The translations under genes and the position numbers were made by a program. From Candidatus Nanopelagicales bacterium (GTDB lineage Bacteria > Actinomycetota > Actinomycetes > S36-B12): a DNA stretch of 64,000 nucleotides. The notes under the pieces were generated by a model. That model saw only the letters and a program-made list of their open reading frames with translations, was not told the origin of the DNA and did no database searches. Shown in pieces: positions 27,226-36,273 of this stretch (position 1 is the stretch's first letter; each line of letters starts with the position of its first letter). The stretch covers positions 1 to 64,000 of the forward strand of contig JAGYJP010000005.1 of the NCBI GenBank assembly GCA_018402075.1, read 5' to 3'.

Positions 27226-28230
27226 GTGAGTGAGACCAAGCGTGCCTTTATTACCGGCGTCACAGGTCAAGACGGCTCCTACATGGCCCAGCAACTCCTA
27301 GACAAGGGCTATGAAGTCCACGGTCTGGTCCGCCGGTCCTCCAGCTTCAACCGCGGGCGTATTGATCATCTGCACCACGACGATCACCTACCCGGCCGAA
27401 ACCTCTACCTGCATTACGGCGATGTCACCGATGCCGCCCGCATGCACCAATTGATCTCGGAATTACACCCCCAGGAGGTCTACAACCTGGCCGCCCAGTC
27501 ACACGTCCGGGTCTCTTTTGACGAGCCCCTCTACACGGCTGAGGCCACCGGTATTTCGACTCTGAATGTCCTCGAGGCGATTCGCAGCGTTGATAAATCC
27601 ATTCGCTTCTATCAAGCCAGTACCAGTGAAATGTTTGGTGCCAGCCCACCCCCGCAAAATGAAGACACCCCGTTTTATCCGCGTAGCCCCTATGGAGCCG
27701 CGAAGGTCTACAGCTATTGGATCACCCGGAATTACCGTGAGGCGTATGACATGTTCGCCGTCAACGGGCAGTTGTTTAACCACGAATCACCTCGACGCGG
27801 TGAAACATTTGTGACCCGAAAGATCACCATGGCGGTTGCCAAAATCAAGAAGGGGCTCCAAAAGGAATTATGGATGGGCAACCTCGACTCGATTCGAGAT
27901 TGGGGATACGCACCCGAGTACACCGACGGCATGTGGCGCATGCTCCAGGTAGATGAGCCCGATGACTTTGTCCTTGCTACCGGCACCGCCTACACAATCA
28001 AGGATTTCCTAGCGTTGTCATTTGAGCATGCGGGCCTGAATTGGGAAGACTACGTCAAATTTGATCCCAAGTTTTTGCGCCCAACTGAAGTGGATGAATT
28101 GATTGGCGACGCTGGGAAAGCAAAAGCGAAGTTGGGTTGGGAAGCAAAGGTGCACCCACCAGAGTTAGCGAAAATCATGGTTGACGCTGATATCGCCCGA
28201 CTTGATGGCGCTCCCGAGGGGCAGTTCTAG
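27226..28230 (+). CDS. gmd: GDP-mannose 4,6-dehydratase
   Basis: Extended SDR of 334 residues that turns GDP-D-mannose into GDP-4-keto-6-deoxymannose, feeding Fcl (257-1195). Visible: ITGVTGQDGSYMAQQLL with the NADP-binding glycines, LVRRSSSFNRGRIDHL, the active-site T133 and E135 in ASTSEMFG, Y156 and K160 in SPYGAAK, then LFNHESPRRGETFVTRKI and WGYAPEYTDGMW. Start GTG 27226 has AGGAGG eight bases upstream. It opens a plus-strand run that continues for 10 kb. Confidence 0.95.
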   Translation: MSETKRAFITGVTGQDGSYMAQQLLDKGYEVHGLVRRSSSFNRGRIDHLHHDDHLPGRNLYLHYGDVTDAARMHQLISELHPQEVYNLAAQSHVRVSFDEPLYTAEATGISTLNVLEAIRSVDKSIRFYQASTSEMFGASPPPQNEDTPFYPRSPYGAAKVYSYWITRNYREAYDMFAVNGQLFNHESPRRGETFVTRKITMAVAKIKKGLQKELWMGNLDSIRDWGYAPEYTDGMWRMLQVDEPDDFVLATGTAYTIKDFLALSFEHAGLNWEDYVKFDPKFLRPTEVDELIGDAGKAKAKLGWEAKVHPPELAKIMVDADIARLDGAPEGQF

Positions 28231-28238
28231 CCACGACA

Positions 28239-29240
28239 ATGCCTCACAATTCCAAGAAAGCGTTAGTCACCGGTGTTGCTGGACAGGATGGCACCATTTT
28301 GTCCCAGGCCTTGATCCAGGGAGGCTTTCACGTCACCGGCCTGATCAAGCCCGGCACGAGTGCCGACTCACTGTTGCGCTACGCACCAGAGGTGGATATT
28401 CGGGAAGTGGAACTCAGTGATCAAGATGCAGTCGAAAAAGTAGTTGTCGATACCGAGCCGCAGGAGATCTACAACTTCGGTGGCATAAGTTCCATCGTGG
28501 AATCGGTAAATTACCCGGAGCTCACGCATCAGGTCAATGTTGGATCAGTTCAAGCGATTCTCCGTGGCATGCAAGCACTTCAGAAAAAATCCTTTGCGCC
28601 AAAGCTGGTCACAGCGGCTAGTGGAACAATTTTTGAGGGGGTTGATAAAGCACCGCAAACCGAGGAAACCATTCCTATTCCAAAGTCACCATATGCTCAG
28701 TCAAAAGCGGAAGTAATCGAATTACTTAAGGCTGCACGGGGAACAAATCGACTCTTTGCGACTGCAGCTATTTTGTATAACCACGAATCACCACTGCGCG
28801 GTGAGGGTTTTGTTACCAGAAAAATCTCCATGGCTGTTGCCAAGATTTCTCAGGGACAGCAAGACATTCTGGAGTTGGGTGACATTGAAGTTGCACGGGA
28901 CTGGGGCTGGGCACCCGATTATGTCCGGTGCATGCGGCTTATGCTCGGTGCGCCAACACCCAGCAATTACATTCTGGCAACGGGTATTTCGCACCGACTG
29001 TCATTCTTTGTGCAGCGGGCTTTTGCCGCGGTGGGAATCACCAATTGGCAGGACTTTGTGGTGAGCACAACCGACAACATGCGAAAAGTAGATACCAACC
29101 TGTTGGTCGGTGACAGTCGCAAGGCATACATTGAATTGGGTTGGCGACACACGGTCGACTTCGATCACATGGCCGCTGAAATGGTGAAATACGACATTCA
29201 ACTCCTGAACAACCCCAATGCGCTCTGGCGCGAAAGTTAG
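28239..29240 (+). CDS. GDP-mannose 4,6-dehydratase paralogue lacking the catalytic glutamate
   Basis: Extended SDR of 333 residues, clearly homologous to the preceding gmd (LVTGVAGQDGTILSQALI, ILYNHESPLRGEGFVTRKI, RDWGWAPDYVRCM). Y152 and K156 are kept in SPYAQSK, but the STSE of true Gmd is replaced by ASGT, so the general-base Glu becomes Thr130. Dehydration is therefore doubtful. It may instead reduce or epimerise the 4-keto sugar, as Rmd or Fcl-type enzymes do, giving for example GDP-rhamnose. It begins 8 bases after the gmd stop. Confidence 0.8.
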   Translation: MPHNSKKALVTGVAGQDGTILSQALIQGGFHVTGLIKPGTSADSLLRYAPEVDIREVELSDQDAVEKVVVDTEPQEIYNFGGISSIVESVNYPELTHQVNVGSVQAILRGMQALQKKSFAPKLVTAASGTIFEGVDKAPQTEETIPIPKSPYAQSKAEVIELLKAARGTNRLFATAAILYNHESPLRGEGFVTRKISMAVAKISQGQQDILELGDIEVARDWGWAPDYVRCMRLMLGAPTPSNYILATGISHRLSFFVQRAFAAVGITNWQDFVVSTTDNMRKVDTNLLVGDSRKAYIELGWRHTVDFDHMAAEMVKYDIQLLNNPNALWRES

Positions 29241-29243
29241 AGT
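29238..29243 (+). promoter_or_regulatory. -10 box TAGAGT, internal promoter before the double glycosyltransferase
   Basis: TAGAGT overlaps the preceding stop codon and lies 6 bases before ATG 29250, which lacks a Shine-Dalgarno. Confidence 0.5.
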
Positions 29244-29249
29244 TTCACC

Positions 29250-32066
29250 ATGGCTGCTGGTGAATCATTAAGTGACAAAATCAAGAAGTCACCCAGGGTC
29301 GCCTTGTATTGGGGAAAATTGGCAATCCAAAAAATGCCGCCCCCGGTCCAGCGCAAACTCAATAGCCGGCGCCACTTAAAAATCGTAACCGAACAACTCC
29401 GTACGCATACCAATCCCGGGTACTTACAACCTCGCTACCAGGTCACTGACACTATTGCTGACACCGTGAATATTCGGTGGCTTCGACCCGAGCGCACAAC
29501 CCCGTTCCCCACTCGTGGACTCGAGCCAGGAGTGTTCACTGATGCAGACGCAGAAGTTGTCCAAGAATGGATGAGCACTCACACCTTGGACAGTGATCAG
29601 GACTTGATCGATCGACTGGATGGCATGAGTGATGAGTTCGGGCGCTTTCGAACAGCATTGCGTACACGTGTACTTCTCAACTCCCAAAAGCCGGTAAATA
29701 ATCTCAAAAGCATCATTGATACACCGGGACGAGTGCTCATTGACGTGCGCTGTTTGCAGGCTCCGCAGTATGCAACGCGAGGAATTGGAAAGTACGCCTA
29801 TGAATTGCTCGGAGCGGTGCGCGAGCAGGTTGGTGACTCACTGATCACGCTGCTCATTGATCCGGATTTGATGGATCTCCCGCCCGAAGTCGCTGGCGAC
29901 TGTGAAACCGTGTATTCGGTTACGTCGGAAGACGTTCAAAGGTTCGGAGTCTTCTTTGAACCTTCCCCTATGACAGCAACGGTGCTACCGATCTTGGATG
30001 TTCTCCATAGTGAGATCTATAAAGTATCAATTTTTCACGACTTTATCCCCATGCATTACCCGAATGTGTATCTCACAGACGCCACGACGAGGGTCGAATA
30101 CAGCACGGGCTTCGATTCGCTGTATTACTACGATGAATTTTACTGTAACTCACACAGCACTCGAGAAGATCTTCAGTCACGCCTTTCCCAATCGCTAGGA
30201 CATCCGCTCAACCGAAAGTTTCAGGTTGTGTGGCCGGAGGCAATCTCCGAGCACACCACCGATGTTGTCTCACATTCCACGAAAGAGGGGCCGATCATTG
30301 TGATGACGGGGGATGAACCCCGGAAGAATAACCTTGGAATGCTCTCGGCTATTGGCTTGGCAACCACCAACGATCCAGAGCGCAACGTGATTGTGGTGGG
30401 CATGTCCAAGCAGTGGGTAACTGTCCACCACACATCAATTTTGGCGGCAATGCGCCCGGGTGAAGTAGAAACAGCCCAACGCCTCAATGATCAGGAATTA
30501 GTTGATCTGCTCTCGACCGCAAGCGTCACGGTCGTGGCCTCATTTGACGAGGGACTCTCCCTTCCGGTGATTGAAGCTGTGCGAGCTGGTTCCCCGGTCG
30601 CAGGATCTGCAATTCCTGAACATCTGGAACTGCTTGGGGATCAACGGGTTCGTAATCAGGAAGTTTTGGTACCTGCGAGTGACACGAAGGCGCTAGCTAG
30701 GGCAATTAATCGGGCGCGAGGAAACCGGGAATTGCATGCGAAGCAATTGCAGCACCTGAACACCCACAGCCATGTATCGACCCCGCAAGCTGCGACCAAT
30801 ACTCTCAGCGGGTTTGTAGCGGAGGACCGAAAGCCACTACCCACACGACCTAGGGTGAGAAATTCACCACCCAGAATCGCAATGGCAACACCATGGCCGC
30901 CCCAGCAATCCGGTGTGGCTGATTTCTCTCAAGCAATAGCTCTAGAGCTCGCCAAGATTTCTGATCTCACACTGTTCACGACCACCGATGCACAGCCGGA
31001 AGGCTTGAAGCATCGAAATGTTTATGAACTGATTGACACTCCTGAAGTCGGTCAGGAATTCGATTACATCATCTCTGTTCTTGGCAATAGCAGTTTCCAC
31101 TTACCATTTTTCGATTTGTTGAATTATCAGAACGCAAGTGTTATTTCCCACGACACCAGATTTATCGAGTATTACGCTGCAGTGCGCGGCGGCGGAGTAG
31201 AACAACTGATGCTCAAGACAGTTGAGCCACACCCTCGTGGGCGCATTGAACCACCGTTCAATCAACAGATTGACGACATGCGATTGATCCAGAACATGGG
31301 ATTTTGGGAAGTTGCGCGTCGGGCAAATCAAGTAATCCTACATACTCCGATGGCGGTGCCAATCATTGCTGAACAGGTTGGATATCCACCGAACATTCTC
31401 CCATTCGCCAACTATCGTGCTCCCGAATCACAATGGCTGTCCAAGGATTCTCGTGAACGAGCAAAGATTAATCTCGGATTTGACCGGCATCCTGAAGGAA
31501 CAATTCATTTAGCCTCCTTCGGATTTGTTGATTCCCGTACCAAAATGGCCGACGTCCTCGTTGAATCGGCGGCTTGGCTTACCCAGTGGGGATATCCCGT
31601 TGCGTTGTACTTCGTGGGTTCAGCGCAACCCGATGTTGCCGCCGAACTCACTGCCCGGGCACAGGAAGTGAAGTTGGTGGATTTTGTTATCACGGGGTTC
31701 ACCACCGAGGCGGAGTATCGTGACTATCTGGTTGCAATTGATCTAGGTGTGCAACTTCGGATCAGTCCCTATCTGGGTGTTGCGGGTCCATTAAGTGACA
31801 TGGCGGCCTTCGGGACCCGAGCTATTGGTAGTCGCGGTGTGTGCATTGACGTTGACACGCCCGAGTTCATTGATCAGCTCCCTGACGATGTCAGCTCCGT
31901 GATGGTCGCCCAGGCGATTGAAAAGCGAATTACCCATCCACACGACCCCAGAATTATTGAGGCACAGCGAGTCGAATACCTCAATCGAAAATCCCCGAAG
32001 CGCTACGCAGAAGAACTCTTGCGAATGTTGGAAAACCCGAATCAACGCGGCATGGCGGTGCGCTGA
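29250..32066 (+). CDS. double GT4 glycosyltransferase fusion
   Basis: Protein of 938 residues with two GT-B modules. After a 150-residue N-terminal region, module one begins GRVLIDVRCLQAPQYATRG, with YDEFYCNSHSTREDL, PIIVMTGDEPRKNNLGM and ASFDEGLSLPVIEAVRAGSPV as its donor site. Module two begins RIAMATPWPPQQSGVADFSQAI near residue 545, with FASFGFVDSRTKMADVLV and the weaker donor region LGVAGPLSDMAAFGTRA. Such fusions can add two residues in succession, as KfoC- or WbdA-like bifunctional enzymes do. The stop overlaps the next ATG by one base. Confidence 0.85.
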   Translation: MAAGESLSDKIKKSPRVALYWGKLAIQKMPPPVQRKLNSRRHLKIVTEQLRTHTNPGYLQPRYQVTDTIADTVNIRWLRPERTTPFPTRGLEPGVFTDADAEVVQEWMSTHTLDSDQDLIDRLDGMSDEFGRFRTALRTRVLLNSQKPVNNLKSIIDTPGRVLIDVRCLQAPQYATRGIGKYAYELLGAVREQVGDSLITLLIDPDLMDLPPEVAGDCETVYSVTSEDVQRFGVFFEPSPMTATVLPILDVLHSEIYKVSIFHDFIPMHYPNVYLTDATTRVEYSTGFDSLYYYDEFYCNSHSTREDLQSRLSQSLGHPLNRKFQVVWPEAISEHTTDVVSHSTKEGPIIVMTGDEPRKNNLGMLSAIGLATTNDPERNVIVVGMSKQWVTVHHTSILAAMRPGEVETAQRLNDQELVDLLSTASVTVVASFDEGLSLPVIEAVRAGSPVAGSAIPEHLELLGDQRVRNQEVLVPASDTKALARAINRARGNRELHAKQLQHLNTHSHVSTPQAATNTLSGFVAEDRKPLPTRPRVRNSPPRIAMATPWPPQQSGVADFSQAIALELAKISDLTLFTTTDAQPEGLKHRNVYELIDTPEVGQEFDYIISVLGNSSFHLPFFDLLNYQNASVISHDTRFIEYYAAVRGGGVEQLMLKTVEPHPRGRIEPPFNQQIDDMRLIQNMGFWEVARRANQVILHTPMAVPIIAEQVGYPPNILPFANYRAPESQWLSKDSRERAKINLGFDRHPEGTIHLASFGFVDSRTKMADVLVESAAWLTQWGYPVALYFVGSAQPDVAAELTARAQEVKLVDFVITGFTTEAEYRDYLVAIDLGVQLRISPYLGVAGPLSDMAAFGTRAIGSRGVCIDVDTPEFIDQLPDDVSSVMVAQAIEKRITHPHDPRIIEAQRVEYLNRKSPKRYAEELLRMLENPNQRGMAVR

Positions 32067-33199
32067 TGCGAATCGGGATCGATCTTGAGCAATTTGTTAC
32101 TGACCCTTTTGCATCTGGAGTGCAGCGAGTGGTGCAGTATCTCGCGAAAGAGTGGCCGACCGGGGTCCCTGCTGACTGGATTGTCCCGGTCGGTGACAGT
32201 ACCTACAAGCTTCTGAGCAGCGAGCAAGCATCCGAGCTCCTCACAATTCCGTTTGCGAATCCCATGCACGTATCGGAACTCCCTGGTGCAATTGCGGCAG
32301 CGATAGACACGGCAGTTGCTCCAGTGATCACGGAGGCTGACCTCTACACAACCTATGACCTCTGGTTTCTTCCTGAAGTGTGTTACACCCCCAAAGTCCT
32401 CAAGCGTTTCGAGAAAATTCAGACGACCACAAAGACCGCCATGATTGGGTTTGATGCACTTCCCATGAGCGACCCGTATAACTACAAGTTCACTCCGGGA
32501 ACACTGGCCACGGTAAGTGAGTACTTTCGGTTAATCGCGACCACAGATATTTTGCTGTGCATAAGTGACTTCACCAAGAATCAAGCGGAAAACTTTCTCC
32601 GGCGCCGCAAGGACCTGACCACAAAGGTTATTCACCCGGGTGGGGATCACGTGCCACGTGCACCACATGGTTTATCCAGTAAGCCGGTCACCTATCTCAG
32701 GCTTGGCACCATGGAAGCCCGCAAACAGCCTGTGGAGATTTTGCAAGCCTTTCTCGACTCTGACTCCGCAAAGGTCGGAACGGCACTGCTTCATTTTGTG
32801 GGTGCCCCCGCCCGGGTCGATGTCGAGATCAACTTCGCCGTTGAACGCGCAATTGCCAGCGGTGCCCCGGTCTGCTGGACAAAAGACGCCAGTGATCAAC
32901 GTGCAACTGAATTGATAACAACGTCGGATGTATTTCTCTCCTATGGTCGAGAGGGGTACGGCATCCCGGTTTTGGAAGCAATTCGGCTTGGCACGCCCGT
33001 GCTATTTGATGGCGAGCAGCCTGCTGCTGAACTAATGATCGGTCACGGTGCATATCGAGTCCCGATTGATCAGGCATTCCAAAGATCGGTACCACCCCCG
33101 GTGACCATTGCTGATCAGGAATCAATCCCTCTTTGGCGGGATTACGCCAAACAGATTGCCGCTATTCTGAGCTCTTCCATGAAAGAAGGCAGTCAGTGA
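32066..33199 (+). CDS. family 4 glycosyltransferase
   Basis: GT-B enzyme of 377 residues with N-terminal MRIGIDLEQFVTDPFASGVQRVVQYL, resembling the start of the GT4 at 15182. The donor domain begins VTYLRLGTMEARKQPVEILQAF, and VFLSYGREGYGIPVLEAIRLGTPVLF is the nucleotide-sugar site with its conserved glutamate. It is joined to its upstream neighbour by TGATG and to its downstream neighbour by GTGA, so it is translated as part of a block of three GT4 genes. Confidence 0.83.
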   Translation: MRIGIDLEQFVTDPFASGVQRVVQYLAKEWPTGVPADWIVPVGDSTYKLLSSEQASELLTIPFANPMHVSELPGAIAAAIDTAVAPVITEADLYTTYDLWFLPEVCYTPKVLKRFEKIQTTTKTAMIGFDALPMSDPYNYKFTPGTLATVSEYFRLIATTDILLCISDFTKNQAENFLRRRKDLTTKVIHPGGDHVPRAPHGLSSKPVTYLRLGTMEARKQPVEILQAFLDSDSAKVGTALLHFVGAPARVDVEINFAVERAIASGAPVCWTKDASDQRATELITTSDVFLSYGREGYGIPVLEAIRLGTPVLFDGEQPAAELMIGHGAYRVPIDQAFQRSVPPPVTIADQESIPLWRDYAKQIAAILSSSMKEGSQ

Positions 33200-34269
33200 G
33201 AGTCGCTATTGACGAGCAAATTTTTGCCCTGCAAAAACATGGTGGGATCTCACGTCTGTTTTACGAATTAATCTCGCAATACACAACTGATCCAAGTTAC
33301 GGGGTAGACGTTTTACCTTTTGATCGCCCAATCATTAATGATTACGTTTTACTGGACTATCAGTTAAACCATTATTTGGGCGCGGTGGGATCTTCAAGTA
33401 CCGTCACAGGTTTGTTCAAACAAGCTGCACCAGGAAAATATGACAAAGATGCCGAGATTGTGCATCACACCTTTTATTTACCTCCAGGTTTGTACCGCTA
33501 TCGAAATGCCAAAAGGATTGTCACCGTCTATGACATGATCCCGGAGCTCATGCGTCACACCAAGAGAAGACTTGACTTTGCGACACGCAAACGCAAGTTT
33601 CTTGAGGCAGCCGACCATGTCACGTGTATTTCGCAGTCAACCCTGAATGATGTAAAAAGAATCTGGCCAGATATTCAAGTTCCCATGACGGTTACTTATC
33701 TGGGAGTGAATCCAGCCTTTAGCCCGGATACACCACATGATTCGACTCTTCCTGAGAATTACCTACTTCATGTGGGTAATCGAGCTGGATACAAGGATGC
33801 CTGGACTCTCACTCGGGCATTTCAAGCTCTCGCACCTGATTTCCCTGATCTTGTTCTGTTGTATGTGGGTGGTGGTAAGCCGACCCCAGCAGAATTGAAA
33901 GAGTGGGGACCCACCATCAGATGGCTGGAAGCGACCGAGAGTCAACTTCCAGCACTGTATGCCCAGGCCCGACTCTGTGTTGTCCCTTCACGCTATGAAG
34001 GCTTCGGTTTACCGGCCCTTGAGGGGCTGGCATCTGGTACCCCTCAGTTACTGGCTAACACATCATCCTTGCCCGAGGTGGGTGGACACGCAGCCAAGTA
34101 CTTCACCCCGGGAAACATTCCGCAACTCACCAACTTGATGACTGAAGTACTCACCAACAACCGATTGGCAGCGGAAATGTCCGCAGCGGGCCCGGTGCAG
34201 GCAAGTAAATTCACATGGAATGCCTTTGCAGGTGCCACCGCTCACGTTTATCGCGAGACATTGGGCTAG
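33196..34269 (+). CDS. family 4 glycosyltransferase (mannosyltransferase-like)
   Basis: GT-B enzyme of 357 residues. N-terminal VAIDEQIFALQKHGGISRLFYELISQY and IVTVYDMIPELM are typical of the WbdA/MtfB-like GT4 group. The donor half has YLLHVGNRAGYKDAWTLTRAF and VVPSRYEGFGLPALEGLASGTPQLL, then TSSLPEVGGHAAKYFTP. I use GTG 33196, which overlaps the previous stop (GTGA) and matches the family's short N-terminus, in place of an upstream in-frame start at 33133. Given gmd nearby, a GDP-sugar donor is plausible. Confidence 0.84.
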   Translation: MRVAIDEQIFALQKHGGISRLFYELISQYTTDPSYGVDVLPFDRPIINDYVLLDYQLNHYLGAVGSSSTVTGLFKQAAPGKYDKDAEIVHHTFYLPPGLYRYRNAKRIVTVYDMIPELMRHTKRRLDFATRKRKFLEAADHVTCISQSTLNDVKRIWPDIQVPMTVTYLGVNPAFSPDTPHDSTLPENYLLHVGNRAGYKDAWTLTRAFQALAPDFPDLVLLYVGGGKPTPAELKEWGPTIRWLEATESQLPALYAQARLCVVPSRYEGFGLPALEGLASGTPQLLANTSSLPEVGGHAAKYFTPGNIPQLTNLMTEVLTNNRLAAEMSAAGPVQASKFTWNAFAGATAHVYRETLG

Positions 34270-34272
34270 CGT
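34267..34272 (+). promoter_or_regulatory. -10 box TAGCGT, internal promoter before the DPM1-like GT2
   Basis: TAGCGT overlaps the preceding TAG stop and lies 6 bases before ATG 34279. Confidence 0.5.
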
Positions 34273-34278
34273 CTGACC

Positions 34279-35004
34279 ATGGTCCCCCGCAAGATCCTGA
34301 TTGCGATCCCCGCATGGAATGAAGTGCTGTCGATCGGGGGCGTTATTCGCGAGATCACACAACACCGACCTGATGTCGATATTTTGGTAGTGAATGACGG
34401 CTCCACGGATGACACCGCCGGGGTCGCTCAATTAGCGGGCGCCAACGTTGTGAGCCTGCCCTTCAATGTGGGTGTCGGGGGAGCCATGCGCACGGCTTTC
34501 CTTTATGCCCAGCGCGAAGGGTACGAGTGCGTTGTTCAAGTTGATGCTGATGGACAACATGAACCAGCCGAACTCGATCGATTAATTGAAGGGCTGGCCT
34601 CGTGCGACATCGTGGTGGGCTCGCGTTTTCATCCGAATTCCACCTATCACGTTCGCGGACCACGCCGCTGGGCCATGCGGATGCTCTCGCTGACGCTAAG
34701 CCGGATGGCCAAAACACCAATCAGTGATCCGACTTCGGGCTTTCGATCCGCGGGAACGCGGGCCATTGATCTGTTCAGTGCAAACTACCCGGCCGAGTAT
34801 CTGGGTGACACGGTTGGATCACTCTCGATTGCAATCCGCACGGGATTGAAGATCGAGGAGGTACCGGTCACCATGTATTTCCGTGAATACGGTCGCCCCA
34901 GCAAAAATGCGTTGTGGTCCGCTCTGTATTTAGGTCGCGCATCGTTGGCAATAGTAGTGAACTCGATTAAGCGCCCGGGTTCCAAAGTTGAGGAGAACGC
35001 ATAA
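34279..35004 (+). CDS. DPM1-like polyprenyl-phosphate glycosyltransferase (GT2)
   Basis: GT-A enzyme of 241 residues. ILIAIPAWNEVLSIGGVIREI, ILVVNDGSTDDT, LPFNVGVGGAMRTAFLYA and VVQVDADGQHEP (metal-binding DAD) match the short, soluble dolichyl/polyprenyl-phosphate mannosyltransferase-like group. Later, DPTSGFRSAGTRAIDLF and VPVTMYFREYGRPSKN are also characteristic. It overlaps a DUF2304 gene by one base (TAATG), a frequent pairing in which the small membrane protein probably anchors the enzyme. The product would be a lipid-linked sugar used outside the membrane. Confidence 0.85.
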   Translation: MVPRKILIAIPAWNEVLSIGGVIREITQHRPDVDILVVNDGSTDDTAGVAQLAGANVVSLPFNVGVGGAMRTAFLYAQREGYECVVQVDADGQHEPAELDRLIEGLASCDIVVGSRFHPNSTYHVRGPRRWAMRMLSLTLSRMAKTPISDPTSGFRSAGTRAIDLFSANYPAEYLGDTVGSLSIAIRTGLKIEEVPVTMYFREYGRPSKNALWSALYLGRASLAIVVNSIKRPGSKVEENA

Positions 35005-35360
35005 TGGCCGCCAGCATTCTCGCGGGATTCTTCGCAGCTCTGCTTTTCATTTTTGTTCTTTGGTTGATGCGAAAGGGAGTGCTCAAGGAAAAGTACGCAG
35101 TGCTCTGGCTCGTATTTACCGGCGGGGCTCTCTTCTTTTCAGTCTTCCCGGGAGCACTGAAATGGATCAGTGACTCAATCGGTGTAACCATCCCATCAAA
35201 TCTGGTCTTCTTTGTCACACTTGTCGTGTTAATTCTTGTTAACGTTCAACTCAGTTTCGAACTAAGTCGCCATGAAGCAAGAATTCGCCGTCTAGCTGAA
35301 GAGACAGCGCTCTTGAGTGAAAGACTGCGCCGATTAGAGGAGTCAGATGGCCCAGGCTGA
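35004..35360 (+). CDS. DUF2304 small membrane protein
   Basis: Protein of 118 residues with three hydrophobic helices (about residues 4-20, 32-50 and 64-82) and a charged C-terminal coiled coil (SFELSRHEARIRRLAEET). This layout and KEKYAVLWLVFTGGALFF fit DUF2304, which is usually encoded beside DPM1-like glycosyltransferases, as here. It probably recruits that enzyme to the membrane. Its end overlaps the next gene by 14 bases. Confidence 0.82.
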   Translation: MAASILAGFFAALLFIFVLWLMRKGVLKEKYAVLWLVFTGGALFFSVFPGALKWISDSIGVTIPSNLVFFVTLVVLILVNVQLSFELSRHEARIRRLAEETALLSERLRRLEESDGPG

Positions 35361-36273
35361 CATCTCAGTTCTAGTTCTGGGATTTAATCGGCCAGATCGG
35401 GTCAAGCAGCTCATTGAACGACTCAGGATCATTAAACCCCGAGAAATATTCTTTGCTGTAGATGGTCCACGCGGGCATCTGTCAAAGGACGCGGAACTTG
35501 TCAAACAAACCCAGGTGCTTGCCTTGGAGTTTGATTGGGGCTGCATCGTTCACACCCTCTTCCAGTCTGAGAATCTGGGGTGTGCGCATGGTGTGACGGC
35601 AGGAATTAATTGGTTTTTCACGCACGTGGAGGAAGGAATAATCCTCGAGGACGATGTCCTCCCCGATCCATCATTCTTCCCATTTTGTTCAGAACTCCTC
35701 GAGAGATATCGGGATGACCAACGGGTGTGGTGCATTAGTGGATCGAATCGAATTCCCAGTGAGAAACTTTCAGAGCAGTTTTCGTATCGCTTTTCCAGTA
35801 TTCCCCAAGTGTGGGGCTGGGCCACGTGGCGTGACCGGTGGGAAAAGTACTCCCTAGATATTGGTAACTGGCGCTCCCGAGGACTTTCCAATCTCAGCCT
35901 TTTTAAAACCGTGAATTATTCGCCCAGTGCATTTGCCTATTGGTCCGCCAACTTCGATCTCATGACGCGCATGGCGGTGGATACCTGGGATATACAACTG
36001 GTGAATGCAGCAATGCGAAATAGAGCGTTGGCAGTGATCCCTCGTGTTAATCTCGTTGAGAACATTGGCTGGGGAGAAAGTGCAACTCACACGCGCGAAG
36101 TACCACGCTCACTCCAAGCCGTTCAGGAAATCTCCGTTCCACTGAAGCACCCACCTGTTCGAGTTGATACACAAGCCGATCGACAGATGAATCGATTGGT
36201 CTATCAAGCAACACCGATAGGCTTATGGCAACAATTTTTGCGCTATCGGGCGAACAGTAGGGGAGTGAACTGA
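35347..36273 (+). CDS. GT-A glycosyltransferase of the HlpA/GNT-I-like group
   Basis: Protein of 308 residues. [53 protein letters not shown] and the metal motif [17 protein letters not shown] are shared with eukaryotic GNT-I-like enzymes and bacterial HlpA-type proteins. The [14 protein letters not shown] and [16 protein letters not shown] segments recur in the gene at 43211, which is a paralogue. GAGGAG lies seven bases before ATG. Substrate unknown; it is coupled to the UDP-xylose synthase gene by TGATG. Confidence 0.75.
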   Translation: MAQADISVLVLGFNRPDRVKQLIERLRIIKPREIFFAVDGPRGHLSKDAELVKQTQVLALEFDWGCIVHTLFQSENLGCAHGVTAGINWFFTHVEEGIILEDDVLPDPSFFPFCSELLERYRDDQRVWCISGSNRIPSEKLSEQFSYRFSSIPQVWGWATWRDRWEKYSLDIGNWRSRGLSNLSLFKTVNYSPSAFAYWSANFDLMTRMAVDTWDIQLVNAAMRNRALAVIPRVNLVENIGWGESATHTREVPRSLQAVQEISVPLKHPPVRVDTQADRQMNRLVYQATPIGLWQQFLRYRANSRGVN

